A stretch of DNA of 34,580 nucleotides from a virus, in the IMG/VR virus record IMGVR_UViG_3300035703_000263, positions 1 to 34,580 of that record; one strand, 5' to 3'. Shown here piece by piece: positions 16,845-24,102 of the stretch. The number at the start of each line of letters is the position of its first letter. Position 1 is the first letter of the stretch. The position numbers and the translations under genes were made by a program. The notes under the pieces were generated by a model. The model did no database searches, was not told where the DNA came from, and saw only the letters and a list, made by a program, of their open reading frames with translations.

Positions 16845-19516
16845 TGGCAGGACTATTTGACCCCGCAACGCTTGATGCTGCGGTAAATGATGCATTTGGC
16901 ATTAAGCCATCGGGCAAGGCACATCCGTTTGCCATGCCGCCCAATTTGCAAGGCATGAACCCTGAGTTAAACACCAGATTGACCCAAGCGCGTGAGGCAT
17001 ACCGCAAGCAATTTGGGCAGGAAATGCCAATTACGTCTGGCGTTCGGACGCGCGCAGACCAGCAACGTTTGTATGACCGTTGGAAGGCGGGCGATAAAAA
17101 CATTTTTATGCCTACTAACCCTGCGGATTTTCCAGACCGCAAAACATTCCATGATGACGCTGTAGACATTCCTACGTCGGTATCGGAAGACTTTTTAAAA
17201 CAGTTTGGCATTCACCGCCCCTTGGGTTCGCGCGACCCTGTTCACGCGGTCACCATGCCAAATTTTGGCGGCCAGCAACAAACCGCGGCACCAGCTGCCG
17301 CACCGCAAGCTGCGCCACAAACTGCACCCCAAGCCGCCCCGACTATGGCACCGGCAGCGGCACCCATGCAAGCGCCGACCACAGCGCCGATGGCAACGCC
17401 CACCGCAGCGCCCACAATGGCACCAGAAACACCGGCAGCCGCGCCGACAGGCCAAACGCCTAGTCAAGTGTCTGTTATGGATTTGATGAAGCCTGAAGCG
17501 ATTGACGCAGCTGTTGGTGAAGCGTTTGGCGCAGCACCCAAGAAAGGCAAAGTTGCCCAAAAAGTCACAGGCCTGTTGCGTGAATCTGCCGCACTTGCCG
17601 ATACGCTTTATGGCGTGGTGCCTGGTGCTGTCGGTATGGTGACATATGCCGGTGCGCGCGCTGTTGGTCAGTCACCAGAACAGGCCGCACAAACACAGCA
17701 ATCCGTTACCGGTGCAATTGACCGCCCATTCGGCAAAGCCTTTGGCGTGACTGAAACGCCGGAATATAAGGGCGAGGCCTCCCAGCAACTGATGGAATTT
17801 ATCGGCAAGAATATTGACAAAGGTGCTGATTGGATTGCCAAAAACACCGGTATGCCTAAAGCCGATGTTCAGTATTACATGGAACTTGGTACTGCCGCGG
17901 TGCCGTTTAGCAAAACTGGCCGCGCCGTTACTAGGGAAGTTGGGGAAGCTGCCGGTTACGTTGGCGGCAAGACTGTGGACGTATTGAAGCAAGCCACCCC
18001 CGCCCCCGTCCAGCGCGCGGTAACCAGGGCCACCGAAGCGGTCTTGCCTGGCACAACTACCATGCCAACCAGAGCGCCGACCCTTGGCGCACCAGGGCAA
18101 GTTATGCCTGGCGAAGTGCCAAGCATGGCAGCGCCTGGTCAGCCTGGTGCGGTGCCTGGGCGCGGCAGCATTGGTGCCATGGGTGTGCCAGATGCAAATA
18201 TTGTGCGCCAGGCTTTGCAGACCGCAACGCCTGAATTCCAAAAGCTGTACGGCGATATGCCATTGGATAAAGTCAATACGCCTGTGGTTATGCGTCACCT
18301 GGAAGGTGATTCGTTGCCAATTCCTGTGCGTTTGACCGAAGGCCAAGCCACCGGAAACGTTAAACTGTTGTCTGAAGAAATGAATATGCGCGGCCAGCGG
18401 CCAGAATTGGCGTATCGCATAAATGAGCAAAACCAAGCCTTGGTTGATAACGTCCCGTTGATACGCGAAAAAGCGGCACCAGACGTATATGCGACTAAAA
18501 CTATTGAATCCAGCCAGGCCTTAATTGATGCATACAAAACGCTAGACGATGCCCGCGGCACAGAAATTACGGCCGCATATAAGGCGCTGGAAGACGCAGC
18601 TGGCGGTCAATTTCCTGTTGACGGTGTGACATTAGCTAAAAACGCTGAAGCTGCATTGGCAAAAAAACTTAAAACGGATTTTTTACCTACACCAATTAAA
18701 ACGCAATTGGACCGCTTTAAAAACGGCGAACCGATGACGTTTGAACAGTTTGAAGCCATGCGTACCAACTTGGCTGCCGAAATTCGTAAAGCAGAGCGCA
18801 GCGGCGATGGTAACGCGGCCATGGCTGCCAGTATCGTGCGCGAAGCCTTAGAACAATTGCCATTAAAAGGCGAAGCTGCCCAGCTAAAACCATTGGCCGA
18901 TAATGCTCGCAGCCTAGCCAAAGCACGATTTGATGCGCTGAAAAAAGACCCAGCCTATAAAGCTGCAATTGATGACGCAATCCCCGCCGATAAGTTTTTT
19001 GATAAGTTTGTTGTTAACGGCGTAAATAAAAACATTAATACTATGGTCGATACTTTGGGGCGTGACAGCACAGCGCACCAGCACATGAGAGCCGGAACCA
19101 TTAATTGGTTATCAGACAAAGCCGGTATCGTTGATGGCAAGGGAAATTTCAGCCAGGCTAATTACAACAAAGCGTTAAAACGGCTGGACGATGTGAATAA
19201 CTTTGGGGCAATATTTGACCCTGAAAGCCAGCTGCAATTAAAGACATTGGGCAACGTTGCTGGATATACTCAATTTCAGCCGCGCGGGTCGTATGTCAAC
19301 AATTCCAACACATTGGTTGGTTATTTGGCCAACAAGGCAGCTAGTGTTGCTGAAGGCGCGGGTAACGTAGCAGGGTTTAAATTTGCTGGTGGTTTACCGC
19401 TGGGAACTATGGTTCGACAAGGCGTTCAATCGTCTAAACAAAAACAACGCGCTGAACGTGCTTTAAAGCCTGGCGCTGGCAGTACACTTGACGAGATTAG
19501 CAAAACGGGACAGTAG
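16844..19516 (+). CDS. Large ejection protein with N-terminal M15-type peptidase domain (P22 gp16 position)
   Basis: The 890-residue protein has three parts. Residues about 40-140 resemble a D,D-peptidase of the M15 group: SGVR (65-68), H103 and D108 in FHDDAVDIP, and H134 in DPVHAV. These would bind zinc and cut peptidoglycan peptides. Residues about 145-205 are an Ala/Pro/Thr/Met linker with repeated AP units. The rest is helical, with Ala/Gly segments near 255-275 and charged coiled coils about 540-770. As the last ejection protein it probably enters the periplasm and opens the wall for DNA passage. The spacing H-x4-D is shorter than H-x6-D of VanX-like enzymes. Confidence 0.75.
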   Translation: MAGLFDPATLDAAVNDAFGIKPSGKAHPFAMPPNLQGMNPELNTRLTQAREAYRKQFGQEMPITSGVRTRADQQRLYDRWKAGDKNIFMPTNPADFPDRKTFHDDAVDIPTSVSEDFLKQFGIHRPLGSRDPVHAVTMPNFGGQQQTAAPAAAPQAAPQTAPQAAPTMAPAAAPMQAPTTAPMATPTAAPTMAPETPAAAPTGQTPSQVSVMDLMKPEAIDAAVGEAFGAAPKKGKVAQKVTGLLRESAALADTLYGVVPGAVGMVTYAGARAVGQSPEQAAQTQQSVTGAIDRPFGKAFGVTETPEYKGEASQQLMEFIGKNIDKGADWIAKNTGMPKADVQYYMELGTAAVPFSKTGRAVTREVGEAAGYVGGKTVDVLKQATPAPVQRAVTRATEAVLPGTTTMPTRAPTLGAPGQVMPGEVPSMAAPGQPGAVPGRGSIGAMGVPDANIVRQALQTATPEFQKLYGDMPLDKVNTPVVMRHLEGDSLPIPVRLTEGQATGNVKLLSEEMNMRGQRPELAYRINEQNQALVDNVPLIREKAAPDVYATKTIESSQALIDAYKTLDDARGTEITAAYKALEDAAGGQFPVDGVTLAKNAEAALAKKLKTDFLPTPIKTQLDRFKNGEPMTFEQFEAMRTNLAAEIRKAERSGDGNAAMAASIVREALEQLPLKGEAAQLKPLADNARSLAKARFDALKKDPAYKAAIDDAIPADKFFDKFVVNGVNKNINTMVDTLGRDSTAHQHMRAGTINWLSDKAGIVDGKGNFSQANYNKALKRLDDVNNFGAIFDPESQLQLKTLGNVAGYTQFQPRGSYVNNSNTLVGYLANKAASVAEGAGNVAGFKFAGGLPLGTMVRQGVQSSKQKQRAERALKPGAGSTLDEISKTGQ

Positions 19517-19518
19517 CA

Positions 19519-19740
19519 ATGGATAATCAAATGCTTTTTAACATTGTGATTGGTCTAGCATCATTTTTTGGCGGCTGGGTCCTAAATAACATCACAAAGG
19601 CAATCGACCGTTTAGATGATGATGTGCGTAAGCTGCCGACAACATACGTTTCTAAAGACGAATATCACCGCGACATTGCCGAAATCAAAACTATGCTTGG
19701 CAAGATTTTTGACAAGCTAGACAACAAGGTAGATAAATAA
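19519..19740 (+). CDS. Small membrane protein with coiled coil, lysis-adjacent
   Basis: The 73-residue protein has one membrane segment (residues 5-25, LFNIVIGLASFFGGWVLNNI) and a charged amphipathic helix after it (AIDRLDDDVRKL, then IAEIKTMLGKIFDKLDNKVDK). Such proteins are common beside phage lysis genes. It could be a small holin, an antiholin or a membrane anchor. It begins 2 bases after the ejection gene and overlaps the next gene by one base (TAATG). The ribosome-binding site is weak (GGGAC). Confidence 0.65.
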   Translation: MDNQMLFNIVIGLASFFGGWVLNNITKAIDRLDDDVRKLPTTYVSKDEYHRDIAEIKTMLGKIFDKLDNKVDK

Positions 19741-20414
19741 TGGTTGCGGCTAAAAAAGTTGTTGCCAAAAAAGCACTTATAAGAAAAGCACCAGTTAAAC
19801 GAGCCAAACCCGTCCAAAAACAGGACATGACGGACAAACTGCTAGACCTTATTAAATGGGTAGATAACCCGTTTAAACTTGTTTCAGTCATCCTACTGTC
19901 AACCATTTTCTTTCTTGGATACTTGACTTGGGACAGCCGACAGGTCATTCTGGCAGCAATTAGTAGCAACGGCAAAATGCCGCAACTAAAAACGCACGAA
20001 GAATTATTGCCATTGGCTAACAAGTTGGTTAAAGACATTGGTGCAGTCGGCATAGTCGTAAACAAGGTCAACCTAGCCACCAATAGCCGCACAACAATAC
20101 TTGCGATTGCAAACGGTGAGCGTAACCATAAGCTAGAGGGCGTGACTGTATCGCTCTTTAATGAGTCACCCGCAAGAAACTCTGACGTTGTTTCTATGCT
20201 TAATAACGAAATAGCCTGTAAGCCGTTTCAATCATCATCACAAGTTGGCGAGTGGGCTAAGTCAGTAGGGGTAACTTATATGTGTCGTGGTTCAATCCCG
20301 AACGAAATGGGTAAGTTTGCGGGATACATTGCCGTTGGATTTAAAGCAGAGCCGCCAGACCTTACATCAGTCAAAACCCGCATCATTTTAACTGCTACGG
20401 AGATGGACAAATGA
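19740..20414 (+). CDS. Membrane-anchored protein of the lysis region, unknown
   Basis: The 224-residue protein starts with a very basic tail (AAKKVVAKKALIRKAPVKRA) that would stay in the cytoplasm. A membrane helix at about 46-63 (FKLVSVILLSTIFFLGYL) follows, then a soluble domain of about 155 residues facing the periplasm. Cys203-like and Cys-containing segments (EIACKPFQ, TYMCRG) could form a disulfide. It overlaps the holin gene as ATGA. It may be part of the lysis machinery or a superinfection factor; it does not look like a spanin. Family not recognised. Confidence 0.65.
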   Translation: MVAAKKVVAKKALIRKAPVKRAKPVQKQDMTDKLLDLIKWVDNPFKLVSVILLSTIFFLGYLTWDSRQVILAAISSNGKMPQLKTHEELLPLANKLVKDIGAVGIVVNKVNLATNSRTTILAIANGERNHKLEGVTVSLFNESPARNSDVVSMLNNEIACKPFQSSSQVGEWAKSVGVTYMCRGSIPNEMGKFAGYIAVGFKAEPPDLTSVKTRIILTATEMDK

Positions 20415-20833
20415 TCTTAGACATATTGAACATAGGCGGAAAAATAATTGACAAAATTTTTCCTGATGCAGGGGCAGCTGACCAAGCCAAGCTAAAGTTA
20501 TTGGAATTGCAGCAATCTGGTCAACTTGCACAAATTAACGCTGACATTTCAGAGCAGCAAGAACTTTCTAAACGGCATTTAGCTGACATGAATAGCGACA
20601 GCTGGCTGTCCAAAAATATTCGCCCTATGACCCTGCTAATCATTCTGGGCGGCTATTTTACGTTTGCCCTAATGTCAGCGTTTGATATGGAAACCCATAA
20701 ACAATATGTTGAATTGCTGGGGCAATGGGGCATCATCATTATGTCTTTTTATTTTGGTGGCCGAACTGTTGAAAAAGTGGCCGATATGGTTGAACGTCGA
20801 AAAACGAAGGAAATTGAAAATGGCAGCAAGTAA
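20411..20833 (+). CDS. Holin, three-TM superfamily (Holin_3TMs-like)
   Basis: The 140-residue protein has an amphipathic N-terminal part (residues 1-60), then RPMTLLIILGGYFTFALMSAF (71-91) and LLGQWGIIIMSFYFGGRTVEK (102-122) as membrane helices. The run NSDSWLSKNIRPMT and the FYFGGRTVEK end are typical of the Holin_3TMs family. Holins set lysis time by opening the inner membrane. The gene sits immediately before the endolysin, overlapping it by 14 bases. Tight coupling on both sides supports one lysis operon. Confidence 0.85.
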   Translation: MILDILNIGGKIIDKIFPDAGAADQAKLKLLELQQSGQLAQINADISEQQELSKRHLADMNSDSWLSKNIRPMTLLIILGGYFTFALMSAFDMETHKQYVELLGQWGIIIMSFYFGGRTVEKVADMVERRKTKEIENGSK

Positions 20834-21335
20834 CTGGAAAAAATCGTTTGAGCAAATGCTGGCATCGGAAGGTGGGTACGTTAATCACCCATCGGACCCA
20901 GGCGGCATGACTAACCTTGGCGTGACCAAGCGGGTCTGGGAAGAATGGACAGGCAAAGAATCTAACGAAGCAGAAATGCGCGCGTTAACCCCTGAACTGG
21001 TTGAACCGTTGTACAAAAAGCGATTCTGGGATGCTTGCCGCTGCGATGAAATGCCTGGTGGGATTGATTACTTGGTGTTTGACTTTGCGGTCAACGCTGG
21101 CCCTGGGCGTTCGGCCAAGATATTGCAAACCGCGGTCGGTGTTCCAGCTGATGGCGGGATTGGTCCTGTGACGCTGGCAGCTGTCAACGCACAAGACCCA
21201 GATTGGTTAATTGAGAAATTCAGCCAAGCCAAGGAAGACTTTTATCGGTCTTTGGCCACATTCGGCACTTTTGGCAATGGCTGGCTGAACAGGGTAGCGG
21301 CAGTAAAATCTAAAGCCTCATCAATGCTTGCTTAA
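20820..21335 (+). CDS. Endolysin (GH108-type muramidase with peptidoglycan-binding domain)
   Basis: The 171-residue enzyme has ASEGGYVNHPSDPGG (15-29) with Glu17 as the likely catalytic acid, then TNLGVT, the signature of the GH108 / TtsA-like muramidase family. A second region (about 75-145) contains DYLVFDFAVNAGPGRSAKIL and AVGVPADGGIGPVTLAAV, a PG_binding_3-type domain. It cuts the glycan chain of peptidoglycan. I chose ATG 20820 since it starts exactly at the conserved domain; an in-frame extension upstream to 20682 only reads holin sequence out of frame. No signal peptide is visible, so export depends on the holin. Confidence 0.9.
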   Translation: MAASNWKKSFEQMLASEGGYVNHPSDPGGMTNLGVTKRVWEEWTGKESNEAEMRALTPELVEPLYKKRFWDACRCDEMPGGIDYLVFDFAVNAGPGRSAKILQTAVGVPADGGIGPVTLAAVNAQDPDWLIEKFSQAKEDFYRSLATFGTFGNGWLNRVAAVKSKASSMLA

Positions 21336-21515
21336 TCTATACCTGGCAAACATTGATTTTTCTGATTGCACCATTTCGGTACTAATATTTAAACCTTTGC
21401 CGCGCAATCTAAATATTATGTCAGCCAGGCGTGTGGCTTTGTAAAGGGTGAACGCGTCCCAAGAGGTAATGGGGCGCTTTTTTAAGTGTTCCAATACTGC
21501 GTCAGTTTTGTTCAT
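21321..21515 (-). CDS. Small helix-turn-helix protein (HTH_39-like)
   Basis: The 64-residue protein begins MNKTDAVLEHLKKRPITSWDAFTLY and continues RLADIIFRLRGKGLNI, the layout of a winged-helix-like HTH_39 domain often seen in phages. It may bind DNA as a small regulator. AAGGACAAT precedes the start. It is the last gene of the leftward run and its tail overlaps the end of the endolysin gene by 15 bases on the opposite strand, with no terminator visible between converging transcripts. Confidence 0.7.
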   Translation of the reverse strand: MNKTDAVLEHLKKRPITSWDAFTLYKATRLADIIFRLRGKGLNISTEMVQSEKSMFARYRLSKH

Positions 21516-21526
21516 TTTGATTGTCC

Positions 21527-21796
21527 TTAAAATGGTGGGTCTTCGTCAGGCATACCGTTGTATTGGGGGCGCTGGGGCTGCATAGAACGCGTGTCACCCT
21601 CTTTTGGTTTTGGGTCGTTAATGTATGCCCAGCCGTCCCAAGAACCCTCTTTCAGCGGGATAACGTCCAGTTTGAGCATTGGACCGTTCTTGGTGTCAAT
21701 AATCGAACCAATGCGCTGGTAACGGTATTTCTGTTCGCCCATGGCATTTGTGTACTGGCCAACGGTACAACTGATTTCTTTAATGATTTTGGACAT
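21527..21796 (-). CDS. SSB-like protein with acidic DEDPPF tail
   Basis: The 89-residue protein has an N-terminal beta-rich half (IIKEISCTVGQY, KYRYQRIGSII, LKLDVIPL, WDGWAYIND) that fits a small OB-fold, a Pro/Gln-rich linker and a C-terminal DEDPPF. That end mimics the acidic tip of single-strand binding proteins that recruits repair partners. It lies directly after a recombination exonuclease, supporting a role in recombination. I chose ATG 21796 because AGGTG lies 6 bases upstream; a GTG at 21805 would add three residues and overlap the exonuclease stop. Confidence 0.55.
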   Translation of the reverse strand: MSKIIKEISCTVGQYTNAMGEQKYRYQRIGSIIDTKNGPMLKLDVIPLKEGSWDGWAYINDPKPKEGDTRSMQPQRPQYNGMPDEDPPF

Positions 21797-21797
21797 T

Positions 21798-22415
21798 CTA
21801 TTCACCTATGATTTTTTTAAGGGCTGCAACTTTGGCATCAACTTCAGCCAAAAACTTTACGACTTCAATTTCGGTGGCCGCAATCCATTCATCGTCACGC
21901 TCAACACGATCAACAAATAACTGAGCCTTGGGCGGCATACGCGGGTCAAACACAACGTAATCACACCAATTTCTGTCAGCACAGCGCATTTGCCATTGCA
22001 TTTGTGCCATGTATTTAGATTCCACAGGGTTGTCAGACAACCAGCATTCCAGCGCCGTCTTGCTATCTGGGCATTTAATTTCTACCATGCCGTCATCACC
22101 CACCAGCCCGTCAGGCGATGCGCCAGACATTTCAATAGTGGGATGTGGAACAAACGCTATTTCCTCCACCATGACCCCTTTGGTGGCCTCATAGGCTGCC
22201 CTGGCAAATGGTTCTTGGTCAATCCCCCATTGCATACTGGCGTTGGTGTAAAAATCGGCCTTGGTGCCGGTCACGCGTTCTAAGATCAATTGGGTCATGT
22301 AATTGCCGCGGTCAGCGCCGTAACCTGTTTTGGTCTTGGCCAAGACTTTGTGTAAAGATGATGCGGTAACTTTGCCCAGGCGGGCTGTAAACCATTCGTC
22401 GGTGCGTTGTTCCAT
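21798..22415 (-). CDS. YqaJ-type recombination exonuclease
   Basis: The 205-residue protein opens with EQRTDEWFTARLGKVTASS, the signature of the YqaJ/lambda Exo family. The active-site set D102 ... E112-x-K114 (SPDGLVGDDGMVEIKCP) and an upstream Glu68 match the PD-(D/E)XK exonuclease fold. It degrades one strand of double-stranded ends so that an annealing protein can pair single strands. It overlaps the ERF gene by one base (TAATG), a common recombinase pair. Confidence 0.9.
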   Translation of the reverse strand: MEQRTDEWFTARLGKVTASSLHKVLAKTKTGYGADRGNYMTQLILERVTGTKADFYTNASMQWGIDQEPFARAAYEATKGVMVEEIAFVPHPTIEMSGASPDGLVGDDGMVEIKCPDSKTALECWLSDNPVESKYMAQMQWQMRCADRNWCDYVVFDPRMPPKAQLFVDRVERDDEWIAATEIEVVKFLAEVDAKVAALKKIIGE

Positions 22416-22999
22416 TATTTGGTTTCCTTATCTTTCTTGGCGCGGTCAATCCGAGCCTTTTTGGCTGCAATAACTTTTGTTTGTAATGCCTGGTTGCCCT
22501 GACACGCATCATAAGCAGACTTGTAAGCCGCAGCTAATTCCTCGCTGTTGGCGGTGGCCTCAATGGCTGATAGGTGGTCGGTAATATCAATTGCGGGGGC
22601 GGCTGGTGCCGAGGGTTTGCGGGTGGCCGCGTTGCCATCATCGTCTTCTGGTGCAATACCGCAAGCAGCCATCAGCGAATAGCGGCGCGCATAGGTCAAT
22701 GCCGAACCGTAGCCCTGTGCGTCTTGTTTGGATGCCGGAACGTGCAAGGGACCGCTAGTGATTACTTCACCGGATTCGTGAATAAACACCGTTTCAACGC
22801 ATACGCCAGATTCGCTTGGGTGAATGCGCTGGGTCAATGCTATGCCATTGTCGTTTAAAGCGTCCACAACGGCCTCAACACACGCAGATAGGTCTGCGTA
22901 GCGGCTGCGAAAATGCGGGTTTGTATTGGTCTTTAAAGCGGGTCCAAAGGCTTTTTGTGCTTTGACCAGGGCGGCTGCAACTTTGCTGAAGTTTTCCAT
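22415..22999 (-). CDS. erf: ERF-family single-strand annealing protein
   Basis: The 194-residue protein matches the ERF superfamily: AAALVKAQKAFGPALK, NPHFRSRYADL (27-37) and QGYGSALTYARRYSLMAACGI (95-115, in that order). An acidic stretch (PEDDDGN) and a Pro/Ala linker lead to a helical C-terminal part with a Lys-rich end. P22 Erf anneals single strands and helps circularise the genome. It works with the YqaJ exonuclease encoded next to it. The gene follows the lipoprotein by 9 bases with AAGGAACC as ribosome-binding site. Confidence 0.9.
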   Translation of the reverse strand: MENFSKVAAALVKAQKAFGPALKTNTNPHFRSRYADLSACVEAVVDALNDNGIALTQRIHPSESGVCVETVFIHESGEVITSGPLHVPASKQDAQGYGSALTYARRYSLMAACGIAPEDDDGNAATRKPSAPAAPAIDITDHLSAIEATANSEELAAAYKSAYDACQGNQALQTKVIAAKKARIDRAKKDKETK

Positions 23000-23008
23000 A
23001 ATGGTTCC

Positions 23009-23260
23009 TTAGTATTTAGGGGCGCAAGTGACATCAACAACAATGTCGGTGGTGAATTGATTAACCTTACGTTTACCGTAAAGCATGACAGCGCGCAGAC
23101 CGCTAGAGGTGCATTCGGTGACTGCGGTAATAACTTCATTGCGCGACATTGGGTGTACCTGTTTGTCCAGGATTAAATGTTGTTGCGCGTTTGTGGTGGT
23201 GTTGGGCGCAGCGCAGCCAACCAGCGTGGCCGCGGCCACCAGGGCAAGTAATAGTTTCAT
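23009..23260 (-). CDS. Small outer-membrane-type lipoprotein
   Basis: The 83-residue product has a clear lipoprotein signal: MKLLLALVAAATLVG followed by Cys16 as the lipidated residue, with Ala at +2, so outer membrane sorting is expected. The mature part has two cysteines (50 and 79), able to form one disulfide. ATGA overlap (23257-23260) links it to the gene before. It does not look like a spanin. It is expressed from the early leftward region with recombination genes, and might be a superinfection exclusion protein, as some early phage lipoproteins are; this is inference. Confidence 0.75.
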   Translation of the reverse strand: MKLLLALVAAATLVGCAAPNTTTNAQQHLILDKQVHPMSRNEVITAVTECTSSGLRAVMLYGKRKVNQFTTDIVVDVTCAPKY

Positions 23261-23403
23261 TTTTTGTCCTTTAATTCTGATGGCGGCACCCAACCCAAAG
23301 CCCGAAACCGTTTCAGAATGTCGGTGCTGGCCGATGGGATATAGACAAACTTTGGGTCTAATACGCCAGCGCGTTTTTTTGGGGTTTGTGTGGTGTCGTT
23401 CAT
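23257..23403 (-). CDS. 48-residue protein, unknown
   Basis: A short gene lies between two others with ATGA overlaps at both ends (23400-23403 and 23257-23260), strong evidence that it is translated. The product begins MNDTTQTPKKRAGVLDPKFVYI, has a helix DILKRFRALGW and ends PPSELKDKK. It is basic and has no membrane segment. No family is recognised. Confidence 0.7.
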   Translation of the reverse strand: MNDTTQTPKKRAGVLDPKFVYIPSASTDILKRFRALGWVPPSELKDKK

Positions 23404-23612
23404 GCTGGCACCACCACAAGTTTTTTGGCGTAATTAATTGCTGGGTCCAGCATTGCGCTGCCAAAAATACGGACATCGCCAACTGGTTGTTCCGCGTCTG
23501 TGTCTAACAGGGTGACCGCATAGCCTTTGGATATTTTGGTAACCAGGGCTGCAATGCCTAATTCAGCATTGAAAAACGTTGCAATTTGATTTGGGTTTGT
23601 TGTTGCGTTCAT
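23400..23612 (-). CDS. 70-residue protein, unknown
   Basis: The product begins MNATTNPNQIATFFNAELGIAA and continues in short beta-like segments (ALVTKISKGYAVTLLDTD, GDVRIFGSAM), ending KKLVVVPA. It may be a small compact domain. The leader AAGGAAATAAA before the ATG is part of a repeated promoter-leader cassette. It is the first gene of the unit that carries the lipoprotein and the recombination genes. No function is recognised. Confidence 0.65.
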   Translation of the reverse strand: MNATTNPNQIATFFNAELGIAALVTKISKGYAVTLLDTDAEQPVGDVRIFGSAMLDPAINYAKKLVVVPA

Positions 23613-23648
23613 TTTATTTCCTTAAAAGACCGTTTCCGGCATACGTTA

Positions 23649-23678
23649 ATTGTAAGACAGCTTTACTAAATTAGTCAA
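23649..23678 (-). promoter_or_regulatory. Leftward promoter P3 (TTGACT-18-TACAAT)
   Basis: On the minus strand TTGACT (23673-23678) and TACAAT (23649-23654) are separated by 18 bases, each matching the sigma-70 consensus at 5 of 6. The -35 begins right at the stop codon of the 31-residue gene. The leader contains a small hairpin (CCG-GAAA-CGG, 23630-23639), then TCTTTTAAGGAAAT before ATG 23612. Confidence 0.75.
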
Positions 23679-23774
23679 TTAAATAATCATTGCTAACCAC
23701 AACAGGGCATACAGCGCCCCGAATGTAGCCAGCGCCATTAGAACGAGTTGTAAATTGCTTGGTTCGTTATTCAT
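23679..23774 (-). CDS. 31-residue single-pass membrane microprotein
   Basis: The product is MNNEPSNLQLVLMALATF continuing GALYALLWLAMII: a short polar N-terminus and one hydrophobic helix of about 22 residues to the very end. AAGGGG six bases before the ATG is a strong ribosome-binding site. The gene sits 10 bases after the 81-residue gene. Size and layout fit small phage membrane modulators. No family can be assigned. Confidence 0.6.
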   Translation of the reverse strand: MNNEPSNLQLVLMALATFGALYALLWLAMII

Positions 23775-23784
23775 GGCGCGCCCC

Positions 23785-24030
23785 TTATGTCCGGCCGGCA
23801 TTTAAATTGCCGTCCATAACTTGAAACAAAACTAATTTTGCACGATTGAGAGTGAGCCTGGCGGCCTCAACGTTGCCCATGGCCATTTCTTCCTGGGCAT
23901 CAGACATAAGGCCAGCAACAACCATGTTTGCACCACAAAGTCTGTATGTGCAGCTGTCTTTGATCTGAGCGAGGAATTCATCAGCGACACAGCCATACAT
24001 TGATTGTTCGCGATTTGTAGTAGTAGACAT
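23785..24030 (-). CDS. 81-residue helical protein, unknown
   Basis: The product is mostly helical with Cys at 14, 27 and 32 (YGCVADEFL, DSCTYRLCGA) and a C-terminal helix (EAARLTLNRAKLVLFQVMDG). Acidic N-terminal and mid parts suggest a cytosolic protein. It starts after the P2 promoter-leader cassette and AAGGAAAT. No family is recognised. It may form one transcript with the 31-residue membrane protein that follows. Confidence 0.6.
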   Translation of the reverse strand: MSTTTNREQSMYGCVADEFLAQIKDSCTYRLCGANMVVAGLMSDAQEEMAMGNVEAARLTLNRAKLVLFQVMDGNLNAGRT

Positions 24031-24070
24031 TTTTATTTCCTTTTTAAAAGACCCGCGAGGGATTAATTTA

Positions 24071-24100
24071 ATTGTAAGCCCACTTTACATGGGCTGTCAA
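24071..24100 (-). promoter_or_regulatory. Leftward promoter P2 (TTGACA-18-TACAAT) with inverted repeat
   Basis: On the minus strand a perfect TTGACA (24095-24100) and TACAAT (24071-24076) are 18 bases apart. The spacer carries an inverted repeat AGCCCA/TGGGCT (24077-24082 with 24090-24095), which may be a repressor site. The -35 lies two bases beyond the stop codon of the upstream gene. The leader has a hairpin (24052-24061) and TCTTTTAAAAAGGAAAT before ATG 24030. Confidence 0.8.
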
Positions 24101-24102
24101 GT

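Noticed and set aside
17672-18436. 254-residue antisense ORF inside the large ejection gene
   Set aside because: The product is rich in His, Arg, Trp and Cys, typical of the complement of a biased coding strand, and it has no ribosome-binding site or motif.
20682-20819. 46-residue N-terminal extension of the endolysin frame
   Set aside because: It is holin sequence read out of frame; the domain starts at ATG 20820.
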